From Simmondsia chinensis (Eukaryota; Streptophyta; Magnoliopsida; Caryophyllales; Simmondsiaceae), in assembly GCA_018398585.1 (NCBI GenBank), contig JAGTTD010000010.1:33210638-33274637 (forward strand): a stretch of DNA of 64,000 bases, given 5' to 3'. The notes under the pieces were generated by a model. It was given only the letters and a program-made list of their open reading frames with translations, searched no databases and was not told the origin of the DNA. Each line of letters opens with the position of its first letter. Position 1 is the first letter of the stretch. This document shows positions 53,330-64,000 of the stretch, one piece after another. The position numbers and the translations under genes are program-made.

Positions 53330-53740
53330 CAACTTACTTGTCATGCCCGAGGTTTGGCTTCGATACACTGAATTGGCATTTGTCGGTTCGGTTTAGAAAT
53401 TTAAGTGAAATTTTATTTAAAATCAATCAATATCGGGAGTCATTCATTAAAAACTTTTTTAGCTCGAAGGATGTCCAGTGCGCCAAGCAATCCTAAAGAA
53501 AGATTCAATAATGGCAATTCTCATGCATCAAATGCCCAACCGAGAAAGTTTACTCGTGTCTTTCTTGACCATAGTCAGTGCAATTTGGGAAAAAAGAATA
53601 CGTTCATCTTTCGGAATTCTATTCCTAACCGGTTGAGGGTTATCAGTTGGTTCCAAGCATTAGTAGGTCCTCGAAGATTGGTTCCTAATATTTTTCCCGG
53701 TTTCAAATCCAGATTTGCATTACCATAACTCGCATTTTCA
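53330..53740 (+). other. Unidentified sequence with a 107-residue open frame
   Basis: The frame 53405-53728 contains a hydrophilic stretch (SAPSNPKERFNNGNSHASNAQ) and then HSQCNLGKKNTFIFRNSIPN. No family was recognised. Upstream GCCCGAGGTTTGGCTTCG and TTTGTCGGTTCGG resemble LTR or repeat text. It may be retroelement debris. Confidence 0.2.
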
Positions 53741-54104
53741 CGTAGATCAGACATATAAAATGGGTATGATTGTAATCAAATAATCACTCTTCTATCTTTA
53801 TGGGCCGTCTCTAATCTTAAACGGTTCAGATAACCAACTAGATTCCTACTTCAATATACAGTATTATCTAGATACTGATTTATTTTGTGTATATATATAT
53901 TTCCATTTTTGATATTGAACTTTAATATAAAAGCAAGGAAGCACATGATAATATGGAAAAAAATACAAGAATGAACAATCCCCTTTCAATATGTCCTACT
54001 GCTTAGCTTAATTAGTTGGCCACCCTAGCTTTCTATGGGTCCCTTTTACTTGCCTCTTCCCACCTATCCCTTTTACACCTATATTTATAGGAAATTATTG
54101 CTTA

Positions 54105-54640
54105 GTTATTACAAGGTTTGAGTATTTATTACTTAGGTATTCTGATATTTTAATATATATATATATGTATATATAATAAGTTATCCTAAAATTTAGACAT
54201 TTTATCACTTAGGTATCCTTTTTATCAAAAAATCGATAGATTTTCGTTAGAACATGCTAAAATTGAATATAATTTCAATAATATACGAGTATCTTCATTA
54301 GAATTTGAAGATTTTTGCCAAAAGTGTAAAAATGACACATAATTATAGTAATTTTTAAGTGGTCTACATGAACATTCGGTGAAAATTTTATCACAATTCG
54401 TTAAATTTTTGATAAAAATATTTACACTAGCTTATATATATTGTGGTATTCATATATTAGATCAACAATTTTTGCAAAAAATTTAATCAGATTCTTAGAA
54501 AAATTTATCAAATTCCGTCATAGGGTATCTAAGTAATAAAATATTCAAACCTCAGGGTACCCTATTATATACATTGAATGTCAGGATACCTAAGTGATAA
54601 ATACTCAAATCGTAGGATACCTAAGTGATAATTTTCCTTA
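54105..54640. repeat. CTTAGGTATCC-type inverted-repeat element
   Basis: GAAATTATTGCTTAGTTATTAC and TATCACTTAGGTATCC at the left are mirrored by GGATACCTAAGTGATAATTTTCC at the right. Related to 4195-4560. Confidence 0.5.
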
Positions 54641-54657
54641 TATTTAACTAATTTGTA

Positions 54658-55163
54658 GGATTATTTATATTTTAGTACCTCGACGTTTTTAAAAATAATA
54701 AAAAGGACCCTGACATTTTTTATTATTAAAAAGGCTCCTAAGTTTTTATTGTATTAATAAAAAGGCCGCTCTCCAGCGTGATAGCATCATTTTTCATCGA
54801 CAGAACTGATGTGAAATTATTTTTTTGGTAATGCTATAATAAAATAACAAAAGTACTCTTCAATACCCTTATTACTTTATAAGCACGACATTCAAAATAC
54901 TGTATTATGTAGAAACTATATGTTTTCTTTTAGTTTATTTAAAAATATAGTTATATACGGTATTTTTGTCATTTTACTGTAGCATTAAGAAAAAAAGGTA
55001 GTTACCACGTTAGTTCCGCGACGAAAAATGATATCATCATATGCTGTTGAGGGGACTTTTTATTAATATGACCAAAACTTCGGAGCTTTTTTAATAAATC
55101 AAAAAGGCTAGGATCCTTTTTATTATTTCTGAAAACGTCGGAGTATTAAAATATAAATAACCG
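54658..55163. mobile_element. Fold-back MITE (TTTTAGTACC family) with 9-bp TSD
   Basis: GGATTATTTATATTTTAGTA and TATTAAAATATAAATAACCG end a 506-bp element whose halves are inverted copies. TAATTTGTA and TAATTTATA (8 of 9) flank it, which suggests a Mutator-like origin for the family. Confidence 0.72.
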
Positions 55164-55522
55164 TAATTTATATAATGTATTGTTATTACTAAGAAATAAA
55201 GTAGATTTTCTGTTTTTTTAATTATAAAGAAAAATTCCTCATTAATAGGGGATAAATGTAATAATACAACATAGTCAAAGTCAAGCTAAAATCGACCAGC
55301 TTTGTCCATGGTTCGCAACTGAAGACAAAGCCTATGATGATGTATTGGTAGCCGTGCCATTGGTATAGCATCTAAGCTGGCCATAATTGCGAGTTATGAT
55401 GTGGCTTTGAGTAAATCTTTGTTAATATCAGTATAATTTCAACATATAAGAGATTTAAAAGTCTCTGTAATTATCTTATTATGAATAAAAAAAACTCTGA
55501 CAATTACATAGTAATAATTTTT

Positions 55523-55612
55523 TTTCCCCTTTGAACCTCTCCCAGAGGAATCTCTAACTTAACTGACTTATGTGGCTTGCGAGTCATTGCGTGGCCCGAG
55601 ATTTACAGAGCA
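55523..55612 (+). repeat. Fragment of the SINE family at 47175
   Basis: CCTTTGAACCTCTCCCAGAGG, AATCTCTAACTTAACTG and GGCTTGCGAGTCATTGCG follow the body of the copy at 47245-47340. Head and poly(A) are missing. Confidence 0.5.
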
Positions 55613-55630
55613 AATTTTTTATTTTATCAG

Positions 55631-56089
55631 TTAAATTATACTTTATCTATTGTATCAATTTGATCCTTGTACTTTTAATTGTGCCAATTTAGTCCCTGAA
55701 CAATTTAAAATATATCAATTTAGTCATTTGGTCAAATTTAAGTTATATTAATGATGTAGTTTTGAACTATAGTGCAAGTAACTTATTATAAATTCATTTA
55801 TTTGCTTAATTTAATCCAATTCGCGGCTAAACCATTAAAAATTTTATTAGAAACTTAACATAATTTTTTTTTAATGACCAAATTGACATATTTTAAATTG
55901 TATAATAACAATAATAGTCCCAGTGCCTGGAGGGCTCACAGGCTTACCCCTTCAGGATGGGACCCTAAAAAGAGGCTGTTTTCGAGACACATTTCAAATT
56001 ATATAGGGACTAAATTAATATAATTAAAAATATAAAGACTAATTTAATATAATAGATAAAGTATAAGGATATCTATCATAAATAACCCT
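55631..56089. mobile_element. TTTAGTCC-type MITE split by an RTE tail
   Basis: GTATCAATTTGATCCTTG and GTGCCAATTTAGTCCC on the left are inverted on the right (GGGACTAAATTAATATAA); it ends ATAAATAACCC. Confidence 0.55.
55905..55985 (-). mobile_element. RTE LINE tail insertion, shortened
   Basis: AGTCCCAGTGCCTGGAGGGC, GGCTTACCCCTTCAGG and AGAGGCTGTTTTCGAG are the reversed tail with an internal deletion. Flanks of 20 bases (55885-55904 and 55986-56005) differ at three positions and fit an old duplication. Confidence 0.6.
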
Positions 56090-56880
56090 CAAATATATAA
56101 TATATTGATATAAAAAATGAAGGGGGGGCCCTCTATAAAGAAGTCACATTCCCTAAATTTCTCAAATTCACGTGATGACCATGTGACCTTGTGCCTTTCA
56201 ATCTTCATCAAAGTACATGCATCATCCATTTTTTCTTATTTACTTGATGTAACACCTTTCTTATTCTTCTTTTTAATTACCCTTTTATTACACTTTTTTG
56301 GAAAAAACAAATAATAATTTTCTTTAATTATCAAGTTTATAGATCGAAAATAGAGCACATGCTCGTCATGTAACAAAATCATAGTCTTTTTCTAGTAACT
56401 AACGAGAGAACTTACAATATGAAAGTCGGCACACTTATAGAGATGGAGACTGAAGAACTTAATGAAGTGAGAAATAAGCAAAATAACATAAAATGAAATA
56501 CACTGGATAAAAGGTTAAGTGACAATGATGGAGGATAGAATCCACATACAATGGTAGAAAACAAATAGAATGCCAAAACCGATTGAGCTAAAGACCTGAC
56601 CCACGAAGTTCACATGTTTAAGGTTTTATATATAAGTTCAAGTGATATTTAATCCTAAAACCAATTAAAATTAGGTGGAGTAAACAACTACATTTGTTTA
56701 TGGATCGCATCTCCCTCATATGACAGATATAATATCGTTCTTAGTATGGACCACCGCACCTTTTGCTACCTTACAAAGTAATAATATGTCCATCATATGT
56801 CTTCTATTCGAATAAAATTATATAATATACAATATGCTATTGTAACCAACTTTTGTCACCTTAAAGGATAGTTCGTATCT
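56090..56880. other. AT-rich spacer without recognised features
   Basis: A G run (GAAGGGGGGGCC) at 56119. The open frame 56117-56314 is hydrophobic and unsupported. Confidence 0.35.
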
Positions 56881-56949
56881 AGCTTAAGTACGCCAAAATC
56901 TCGTTGAATTACATTCCGCAAATTTAAGTGTCTATAACTAAATATTAGG

Positions 56950-57653
56950 ATAATTTTCCTTAGGATAATATCTTTACATTTATCCGTATATTTATCAGCC
57001 TAAGGTCTTACTTGTAATTTTCTTTGTATTTATATTATTATACATACATGGCTCAACATTCCTATTGGGAATGCTTTTTTTTTTTTTTTTTTTTTTGGTA
57101 ATTCATATTGGGAATGCTTCTCTAAACTATTCTCTAATATGGTATCAGAGCATACCTAACCCAAAAAAAAGTTAATTTGATTATCTTCTCCCGCGTGCCC
57201 TAGCGCCTCTTCTGCCCTAGCAATGCCGACCTCCCTTCCTCCCCTCCGGTGGTTGTTCTCGAGCGGGCATAGTGTGCTGTTCTCTTTGGTGATAAGGTAA
57301 TTATGGCTGCTATCCCTCCTTCCTCTTCCTCCTCTCCCTCTGCCACGAACCCTGCAGTAACACCCCCGATCGATTGGGGGCTCTCCCAATCGATCGGGAA
57401 CACTTCTGTTGGGGGGCCTGATGCCCTCCAACCCTAATCGATCGGCGCTTTACCCGATCAATCAAGACTCCCACTGCACCCCAACCTCGAAATCGCGGGT
57501 CCCTCCCGTCACCGGCCCCTACGTCCCTTCTCCCACATACAAACTCTTGCTTCTCCTACTCAATCTCCAATCTTAATTTGGGATATTCTGTCCCCCAATT
57601 TAACTATCCCAACTCTCTTCCCACGACAATTTTCGGGTCCCCATACACGACAT

Positions 57654-57687
<34 letters not shown>

Positions 57688-57871
57688 TCCTTCGGCTCCC
57701 CTCCCCACCTCATCTATCACGAGCCTTGTCACGATTAAACTTGAAAACCCTACCGAATACACTAATTGGAGGGAACAGGTATCAATGTTACTACGTGCCC
57801 ATCGTCTCATGGGTTTTGTCGATGGCTCCCTTCCCTGTCCTCCCTCTCAAATACAAACACCAACAGGCATC
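56950..57871 (+). mobile_element. Copia element 1: LTR end, leader and gag start, split at 57872
   Basis: TGGTATCAGAGC at 57140-57151 is the primer-binding site, so sequence to its left is the end of a 5' LTR (left limit approximate). The leader to 57560 is GC-rich and carries repeated CGATCGATCGG-type motifs; a C run sits at 57654-57683. The frame at 57726-57868 reads VTIKLENPTEYTNWREQVSM and LLRAHRLMGFVDGSLPCPP, the Copia gag N-terminus (KL...NY..W..Q....L...L.GFVDG). The rest lies beyond the nested element, outside the window. Confidence 0.7.
57077..57100 (-). mobile_element. 24-bp L1-type LINE micro-insertion
   Basis: The insert is a T run plus GGTA, i.e. TACC-poly(A) on the minus strand, the last bases of the L1-type family (GCTAATTACC-An). 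ATTCCTATTGGGAATGCTT (57058-57076) and ATTCATATTGGGAATGCTT (57101-57119) are a 19-bp duplication with one change. Confidence 0.75.
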
Positions 57872-58834
57872 TGTTAGAAATAATGTCCTGAAATTCAGAT
57901 TTATTCTGGATATATTATTTTAATTAATAAATAAAATTGAAGTTTTGGTCATTTTTCTAGTTAAATTTGTGTATGTGAGCATTTATACTGCATGTGATTT
58001 TCTTTTGGGAGACACCCATGAGATAGGTGTAGTCCTCAGACTACAATTTACATATTTGTTCTAAGTGGTTTATGAGACAAAGTCATAATAGACTTGGAAC
58101 AAATGATATGGATTGTTGTTTGAAAGACTCGTAGTTGAAGACAAGTTTGGACTGCTTGTATGTTAAGACAATAACGTGACACTTTAGATGACTTATCTTG
58201 GTCATGTGGATGGAGATCCAAAAGTTTTAGGTTAGTGTGTTTAATAAGATTGACACACTGAGTTGGACCATGTGGGTTACTTATTTCTAGACCACTATCG
58301 GAGATGAGTGATTTACGTTGTATTGTTTGAACGACGATTCTAACTCCTGGAGGTATTCTGGACTTGTGCATGGAGCGTTAGTTACTTTGGTGTACTATAA
58401 GTAAGGTCTAAACGAATGACTAAAATCTCACGTACACTGGGCAGCGGCGTGAAGTATGACAAGGATCAGGTATTCAATAGGGAATCTACATTCTCTTATG
58501 AGATACAGATTTCCCCTTAGTTAATTCGCAAATATTTGAATAGTTTGAAAACTTTGGCCAAAGTATTCTAAATGTTTGATATTTGAAATTTATACTGTAA
58601 ATATATTCAAGTATAAATGAATTATTCAGTAAAGGGCGGGTCGGAAACTAATGGAGAAGCTGTGAGAAGGATAATGGTAGTGGTTATATTTATCTTTTGT
58701 CATGGACATCTAGTAGAGGGGTTGTTGTCATCAATACAATCTATTAGGGAGATATCGAATAAATAATTTAAGTCTCGAGTGCTGTGAAATTTATTTAATG
58801 GAATTAAGTCTCATTAAATGGTAATTAAATTATT

Positions 58835-59008
58835 TCATGAGATGATTAATTTAACCCATTTGGAGCTAGATTTAAATTGTCCTAAGGTCCCTGCGCAAGC
58901 CTCTGTATTTGTTGTCATCGAAAAAATATGAATGAATTCATGAGATGAATTATTTATCCATAAGATGGGTAAATTAATTTTGCCAAACATTATTCATGAG
59001 ATGAATAA
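58835..59008 (+). repeat. Four ATGAGAT hairpins in the LTR
   Basis: Stems of 4, 7, 8 and 8 bp close on the loop GAG (once AAG), for example AATTCATGAGATGAATT (58935-58951), TTATCCATAAGATGGGTAA (58954-58972) and TTATTCATGAGATGAATAA (58990-59008). Stem sequences differ but pair. Confidence 0.7.
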
Positions 59009-59359
59009 ATTAAAAATTATAAAATAAAATAATTTTAAAAATTAAAATTTAATAGATGAATTTTTACATGTGAGAAACAAAGCAAAAAAAAAAAAAAAAA
59101 TATTGCGCACAGGTCATGATCCTCGTATTCCCGGATGGGCCAACCAGCGCGCAAGGGCAACTCTGGGGAGGATCCGCGTGCACGCCCCTTGGCCAATCAG
59201 GTCGCGACACATGGCACGCAGTGACAGGGGCCCATGATGCTTGCACTGTGCACTGAACGCGTCGTTTTGAATTGCTTTTTAAATAAAACGTTGCATTTTG
59301 CTTGTTAACTGCAAATTCTACATCCAATTAATTGCATTTTTTTCGCTCTGGTATACTCC

Positions 59360-59368
59360 TATAAATAG
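59360..59368 (+). promoter_or_regulatory. TATA box of the Copia 2 LTR
   Basis: TATAAATAG lies about 0.74 kb before the primer-binding site, followed about 30 bases on by an A/C-rich start region (TCAATCAAAACAAATT). This would set the U3/R border near 59395. Confidence 0.6.
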
Positions 59369-60103
59369 AGGTACCTATTCCAGAGGTTTGGTATTCAATC
59401 AAAACAAATTATTTTGGGTTTCTGAAAATTATTTCGGAGACCTAATTGGAGAGAAAAATTTCCGTTGAAATTTTTCTTTTCTCAGTTTAATATTTTTCGA
59501 AGCCCTCCGTGCAGTTTGAGATCATTGCGTAGAAGATCATGGGGTCTCGATTTTCTTGGTATTCTTTATAATTGGAGCAATTTCAGGTGTGTTCTTCTTT
59601 TCTTCTTCTTTTAGTTTTTGCTTTTCTATTTATTTATAATATTCGTTATTATGCATGTTTAAGTTTATGTATTGTTATGAATGTATTAGAGTAAAAAGCC
59701 TGTAGATCTAAATTCTTAATTTAGATCTGTTAATTTAAATTATGAATTTAAGTCAGTAGAATTAATATTAGGAAATTTAAATCGTCCATAGGTTTAGAGT
59801 TATGAATTCTAAACCTGTTCCGTTGCGTTAATTTTATAAAACTAGGGAGAATTTTTAAAATTCGTCCCAACAACCGGTATTAGGGCAAAGAGTTTATAAA
59901 GATAAACCTATTCCCGGGAACTCTCGCACGTGAGGTGTCACGAAGCGTGACTCTCCAACCGGGGGTTTAGGTAGAGAGAAGAGTCTCCTATACTGAGTAC
60001 TCTAATAGGTGCCTCTTATTATGACTATAGTTGAAAACTGTGAACCCAATAATCGGCATCAAAGTTTATTTTTCCAACAAAATCCATATCTTTTCCCAAC
60101 AAT

Positions 60104-60115
60104 TGGTATCAGAGT
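60104..60115 (+). other. Primer-binding site of Copia element 2
   Basis: TGGTATCAGAGT differs from the initiator tRNA-Met complement at the last base. Look-alikes CCGGTATTAGGGC (59875) and AATCGGCATCAAAG (about 60050) precede it. Confidence 0.7.
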
Positions 60116-60236
60116 CAACCTCTGATTACATTCATAATATACATGACTAGATATAATAAGATCGAAATAAGTAGATTAGCAATTTCATAAAATATAGATT
60201 TTATTAAGAAGAAAATTTAGTTTAATTAGACGGTTC

Positions 60237-60497
60237 GATTTAAATTGTTTAAATCAATAAAGAATTAACATTTAATTCAAATGATTGTTTGAATTAGTGA
60301 TTTAAATTGTTTAAATCATTAAAGTCGTTAATTGTTAATTAGATTATTTTAAAGTATTGATTTAAATTGTTTAAATCGGTTAAAAGAGTTAATAGTTAAC
60401 TAGGTTATTTAAAGTATCGATTTAAATTGTTTGAATCGGTTAAAAGATTTTATAGTTAACTTGGTTATTTTTAGTGATGATTTAAATTGTTTAAATC
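60237..60497 (+). repeat. Tandem ~60-bp repeat with TTTAAAT hairpins
   Basis: Five units start at 60237, 60299, 60359, 60419 and 60479, the last four spaced exactly 60 bp. Each opens GATTTAAATTGTTTAAATC, an 8-bp perfect stem with loop TTG; the fourth has TTTGAATC, allowing a G-T pair. Between them runs a variable GTTAATAGTTAACTAGG segment. Confidence 0.85.
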
Positions 60498-60555
60498 GTT
60501 AATGAATTAATCGTTAATTTAGAACAACCCATAAATTTTCCATTATGTTGTTCGC

Positions 60556-61412
60556 ATAATGAGATTATACATTATCAGTCATGATTTTATGAAATCAGAT
60601 AAAATTTATCTGATGAGATTAGATTCAATTAATTTTTATAAAATTGGATATAGTTGATCTAATGAGATTAGATTCAATTATTTTAAACGAAATCGGATAA
60701 AATTGATCTAATGAGGTTAGATTCAATTTATTTTAAAATTAATATTTTAATTTAAAAATCAAAAAACAAATTCTAATGCGGTTGTCAGAGTCAGGCTGAC
60801 GCTGACGTCATGCTGATGCAGCGTCAGGTTTTTAGATAAAATAAAAAAATTTATTTATTTACTAATTTACATAACAATTATTAATTAATTTTTTTTTTAA
60901 GAATGAGATTCTAAATTAAATTATGAGATAATTTAATTTGTAAATCAGTGTTATTTTAAATAAAAGTTATTTGATATTATTTTAGAATAAGATTTTAAAA
61001 TAGATTATGAGATAGTCTAGGCATTTTTTTTATTTTTCAAATAAGATTCTAAAATAGACTATGAGATAGTCTAAAGTTCATTTATTTTTTAGAATGAGAT
61101 TCTAAAAAAAAAAAAAGACTATAAGATAGTCTAAGCACAAAATCGCAATTGATTTTAAACAAAAAAAATTTTTTAACTTAATTTTGGAATTAGATTTTTA
61201 AAAGTAGATTATGTGATAATCTAAATTAAGATGTTGATATTGTTTTAATTAAAAATTAATTAATTAATTTTATTGATTTGTTTTAGAATGAGATTCTAAT
61301 GCATGATTATGAGATAATCCATAATGTAAAACAATATTTATTTTAGAATAAATAAATTAATTAATTTTGGTTAATTTTAGAATGAGATTTTAAAGGAGAT
61401 TATGAGATAATC
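60556..61412 (+). repeat. Array of ATGAGAT-loop hairpins in the Copia 2 leader
   Basis: About seventeen short palindromes share the core AT-GAG-AT (or AAG/GTG) with arms of 4-11 bp. Examples: ATAATGAGATTAT (60556), ATCTAATGAGATTAGAT (60657), TAGATTATGAGATAGTCTA (61001), TAGACTATGAGATAGTCTA (61055), AGACTATAAGATAGTCT (61116), TAGATTATGTGATAATCTA (61205), TTAGAATGAGATTCTAA (61283) and GATTATGAGATAATC (61305, 61398). At 60914-60938 the arms are 11 bp. Two types, AGAAT-GAG-ATTCT and AGATTAT-GAG-ATAATCT, alternate. Arm changes are often matched on the other arm. No open frame crosses the area. Confidence 0.8.
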
Positions 61413-61439
61413 CAGGTTGTAAATGCAAGTCAATTAAAA

Positions 61440-62050
61440 ATCAATGGTTATGAAAATCAAGTGGGAGCGAGGTTTCAATTGTTGAAACCTCACGGTCTCC
61501 ATTATCGATCTAGCAGTATAGTAGATCGATAGACCTCCCTGCGGAGGATGTCAGTTTGTGGATTACAGGATTAGACTTCTATTGGGATAAACCGAAGTGC
61601 AAAGAAGCGATGCGACCACGCTGCCGTGGATTATTTCGTGTATTTATATGAAAGTTTAGGTAATGGTTTACACTTGACTAGCGTGGTGCATTAGCCTCCC
61701 CGAGGAGCTCTGTTGTGTCATGTTAGAGACTAAGAAAAAGTGGTGATTTAATCATGTTTAGTAAGAGTTACAAAAAAACAGGTTAATTGAGAATAGTTCT
61801 CATCCGAACTAGCTTCGTGCGACCCCGCTGCCGAGGAGTAAGGCGTAGTGTGTTTGGGTCATCATTGTATGCATGATAGTACAGTTTGGTGGATATCTGA
61901 CTTATTGAGTATGCTAAATTGAAAGAATATATATCACTGCATTATACATGACTTTTTTTAGACAATTAAACATATGCTTGCATTTACAGTATCTTTGATA
62001 TAGATACGGCTAGCGAACTTCACTTGATTTCGAATACATAATGTACTCAC
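61440..62050 (+). other. Copia 2 leader, noncoding
   Basis: GCGACCACGCTGCCGTGGA (61613) and GCGACCCCGCTGCCGAGGA (61831) repeat, along with CCTCCCTGCGGAGG and CCTCCCCGAGGAG palindromes. No gag frame is visible yet. Confidence 0.4.
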
Positions 62051-64000
62051 TGAACCAAATTACTTTGTCTTGAAAAATAAGTTAGACTTGATTATTACTC
62101 ACAAGGGACCAACTAGAAAGAAAGGAAAGGACAAGGTTGCTATTCTAGCAACCAAGTCCATAAGGAAGTAAGCAAAATAAAAGTGTTTCTTTTGCAAGAA
62201 AACTTGGCAACCGTAGAAAAAACTATACTAAGTAGATAGCTACTTTTTCTAAAAGGACTGCTAAGCCATCTGTTGGAGATATGTTGATATCTCACTTAGT
62301 TAAGTCATGTGCAGTTGAGAATCCACCAGTTTTCCAGTGGGTAGACTCAGGTTCAACTGACCAAGTCTGTAATATATTATAGGAGGTCAGGCTAGGCTAA
62401 AGGCTACACGATGGGTGTTGTACTTGATGGTCAGGGACAGTACAATAATAGTGGTCTTAAGTGTACGAGATGTTAGCTTAGACTTTAGTGATAGAGTTTT
62501 GTTTTAAAGGATTGATTATTTAAACCTTCGCTGTACAGGAATTTGATTTCTGTATTTCGGTTAATGGATAATTATTATTCAGTTGATTTTGATAATGAAA
62601 ATTTTAATATGAGAAATAAATTGTTTATTTGCACATGTACATGAATAAATTGTTTATTCAGGTTATTTCCTTATCAAAGCTCTGGTAATTGTTTAAATGA
62701 ATCCAACATAATTTCACTTATTCAATCTTCTAAAAGAAAACATCCTGAAAGTGATAATGCCTACACCACACACCAACGTTTAAGTCACACCAATTTGAAC
62801 AGGATCCAAAGAATGGTAACAGATGGACCGATATAGGCTTTGGACTTGAGGATATTACCAGTCTGCAAATCGTGTATAGAAAGAGATATGTCCAAGTCTA
62901 TCTTTAAAAGTAAATGCAATAAGGTTGGTGACTTGCTTGAGCTGGTTCACACAGATGTATGTGGACCAATGCATGTTTAGGCAAGAGGTGGGTATGGGTA
63001 CTTAACCAGATTTAGTGATGATTACTCAAGGCATGGATATGTTTACCTGATGAGACATAAGTCGGACAATTTTTGAGTAATTCAAAGAGTAGAAAGTTGA
63101 ATTTTTAAAAGCTATTAGGTAAACAAGTTAAGTCACTTTGATCAGATCAAGGTGGTGACTATTTTTCAGGTGAATTTCTGAATTTCCTAACTGCAAATGA
63201 GATAAGATCTCAGCTTTCTGCTCTGTATACACCATAGTAGAATAGTGTTGCAAATAAAAGGAACAAGGATGGTATTTTTCCACAGTTCTTTTAATTAAAA
63301 AAAAAAGTTTTTTTTTAAATACAATACAAAATACTTAGAGAAGCATTTTGAAAGTAAGCTACAAAAACAAAAACAAAAACAAAAACAAAATAATATTAAA
63401 GGAGAATGACACTAATTCTAAACAGCTGGACACAACTCAAGACATAGTGGATGCATTAGATGCACCTACTGATAGTAACAAAAATGTTGCAGGTACACGA
63501 GAGCTTAGGTGTGGTGGGAGGTTTGTCGGGACACCTGACAAGTTCATAGCGGGAGCCATAGTGGTAGATCGTGGCATTGAATCTGGTCCTTTGAGCCACA
63601 ATAAAGCAATTAAATCTTCTAGTTTTGAGCAATTGGTTGAACGAACCATGCCTGTACAAACGACATTAAGAGAAAGTAGTGACTTTCTTAGTATTGTATG
63701 TCAACAATATACTACTCATTAGGAATGATGTGGGGGTGTCATTAGCTGTAAAGAGTTGGTTTTCATGATAACTGAATATGAAAGACATAGGAGAAGCCAA
63801 CTCTACTCTTAGGATTAAGCTTCTGCGAGGTTGTAAGAGTAGGATGTTGAGTCTTTCTCTAGCCACTTATATTGACAAAATGTTGTCAAGGTATGGCATG
63901 GAGTCCCTTTCTCTCTTTTGCGTAGTGTTCTAGGACACCTCAAGAGGAAGAGCAATTGAGGAATATTCCATATGCTTTGGCAGTCGGAGCCTCAGGTATG
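62050..64000 (+). pseudogene. Copia element 2 gag-pol relic, truncated by window end
   Basis: In shifting frames: a zinc-knuckle start CFFCKKTW (about 62185), protease FQWVDSGSTDQVCN (about 62335), GAG-pre-integrase to integrase text LPVCKSCIEREMSKSIFKSK, LLELVHTDVCGPMHV and YGYLTRFSDDYSRHGYVYL (about 62850-63050), then a jump to the reverse transcriptase C-terminal side: MKDIGEANSTLRIKLLRGCK and SLATYIDKMLSRYGMES (63778-63910). Stops interrupt every domain, and the reverse transcriptase core appears deleted around 63240-63350, where an (AAAAAC)n run sits. The frame 63348-63722 continues linker or pol sequence (ELRCGGRFVGTPDKFI). Confidence 0.75.

Larger units (their letters stand above)
57872..60101 (+). 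repeat. Long 5' LTR of Copia element 2
   Basis: It begins TGTTAGAAATAATGTCC directly after the broken gag of element 1 and ends CCCAACA two bases before TGGTATCAGAG (60104). A core promoter TATAAATAG lies inside, and U3 carries four short hairpins (58835-59008). An earlier CCCAACA followed by CCGGTATTAGGGC at 59866-59887 is an alternative end, which would make the LTR 2,001 bp and not 2,230. The matching 3' LTR is beyond the window. Confidence 0.7.

Noticed and set aside
57604..57810. Gly-rich minus-strand frame
   Set aside because: Produced by the C run at 57654-57683 and antisense to the Copia gag start.
60237..61412. CRISPR array
   Set aside because: Plant DNA; repeats are palindromes with variable arms and no unique spacers of constant length, inside a Copia leader.

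Overview
The window is AT-rich nuclear DNA from a flowering plant, probably a eudicot. This rests on plant-type spliced genes (a brassinosteroid-inactivating P450 and an Agenet/ENT protein), Ty1-copia elements primed by initiator tRNA-Met, RTE and L1-type LINEs, TRIMs, MULE/hAT-type MITEs and plant SINEs. Everything here was read by eye; no homology search was run, and the species cannot be fixed.

Two cellular genes stand out. On the + strand at 6820-8228 a two-exon coding region gives a 370-residue protein with two Agenet (plant Tudor) modules and a C-terminal ENT domain; its leader seems to start near a CT tract at 5107 and to contain a long 5'UTR intron that hosts a TRIM. On the - strand at 41532-30914 five exons with clean GT/AG borders and an unbroken frame give a 549-residue CYP734A-type cytochrome P450 (BAS1-like, brassinosteroid C-26 hydroxylase family). 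Its four introns total about 9 kb and are filled with transposons.

The rest is layered repeats. 0-4 kb: LINE pieces and a SINE. 8.7-15.6 kb: AGCTCG-rich hAT-like elements and two copies of a tRNA-derived SINE. 16.5-19.8 kb: an RTE LINE split by a hAT-like element that itself carries a MITE and a second RTE LINE. 19.8-22.4 kb: an L1-type element that keeps ORF1 and its 3' end but has no ORF2; a second copy of the same arrangement lies at 200-858. 23.4-28.4 kb: a complete 5-kb Copia element (TSD GCTAT) whose single gag-pol frame is closed only by three stop codons. 43.9-56 kb: relic Copia and LINE sequence, a TRIM with a perfect TSD, three fold-back elements and many MITEs. 57-64 kb: a Copia element split by a second Copia element with a 2.0-2.2 kb LTR and a leader packed with short hairpins.

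The most unusual system is a family of six SINEs (1129, 15947, 32628, 33810, 46683, 51346) whose head is a 5S rRNA sequence with box A and box C, joined to a tail nearly identical to the 3' end of the RTE LINE in the same window and ending in TTG-type repeats. Four copies have clear 15-17 bp target-site duplications and two more have weaker ones. Headless copies of the same LINE tail are also common. Two retroposition systems therefore coexist: RTE with (TTG)n-tailed 5S-SINEs, and L1 with poly(A)-tailed tRNA-SINEs and an ORF1-only LINE.
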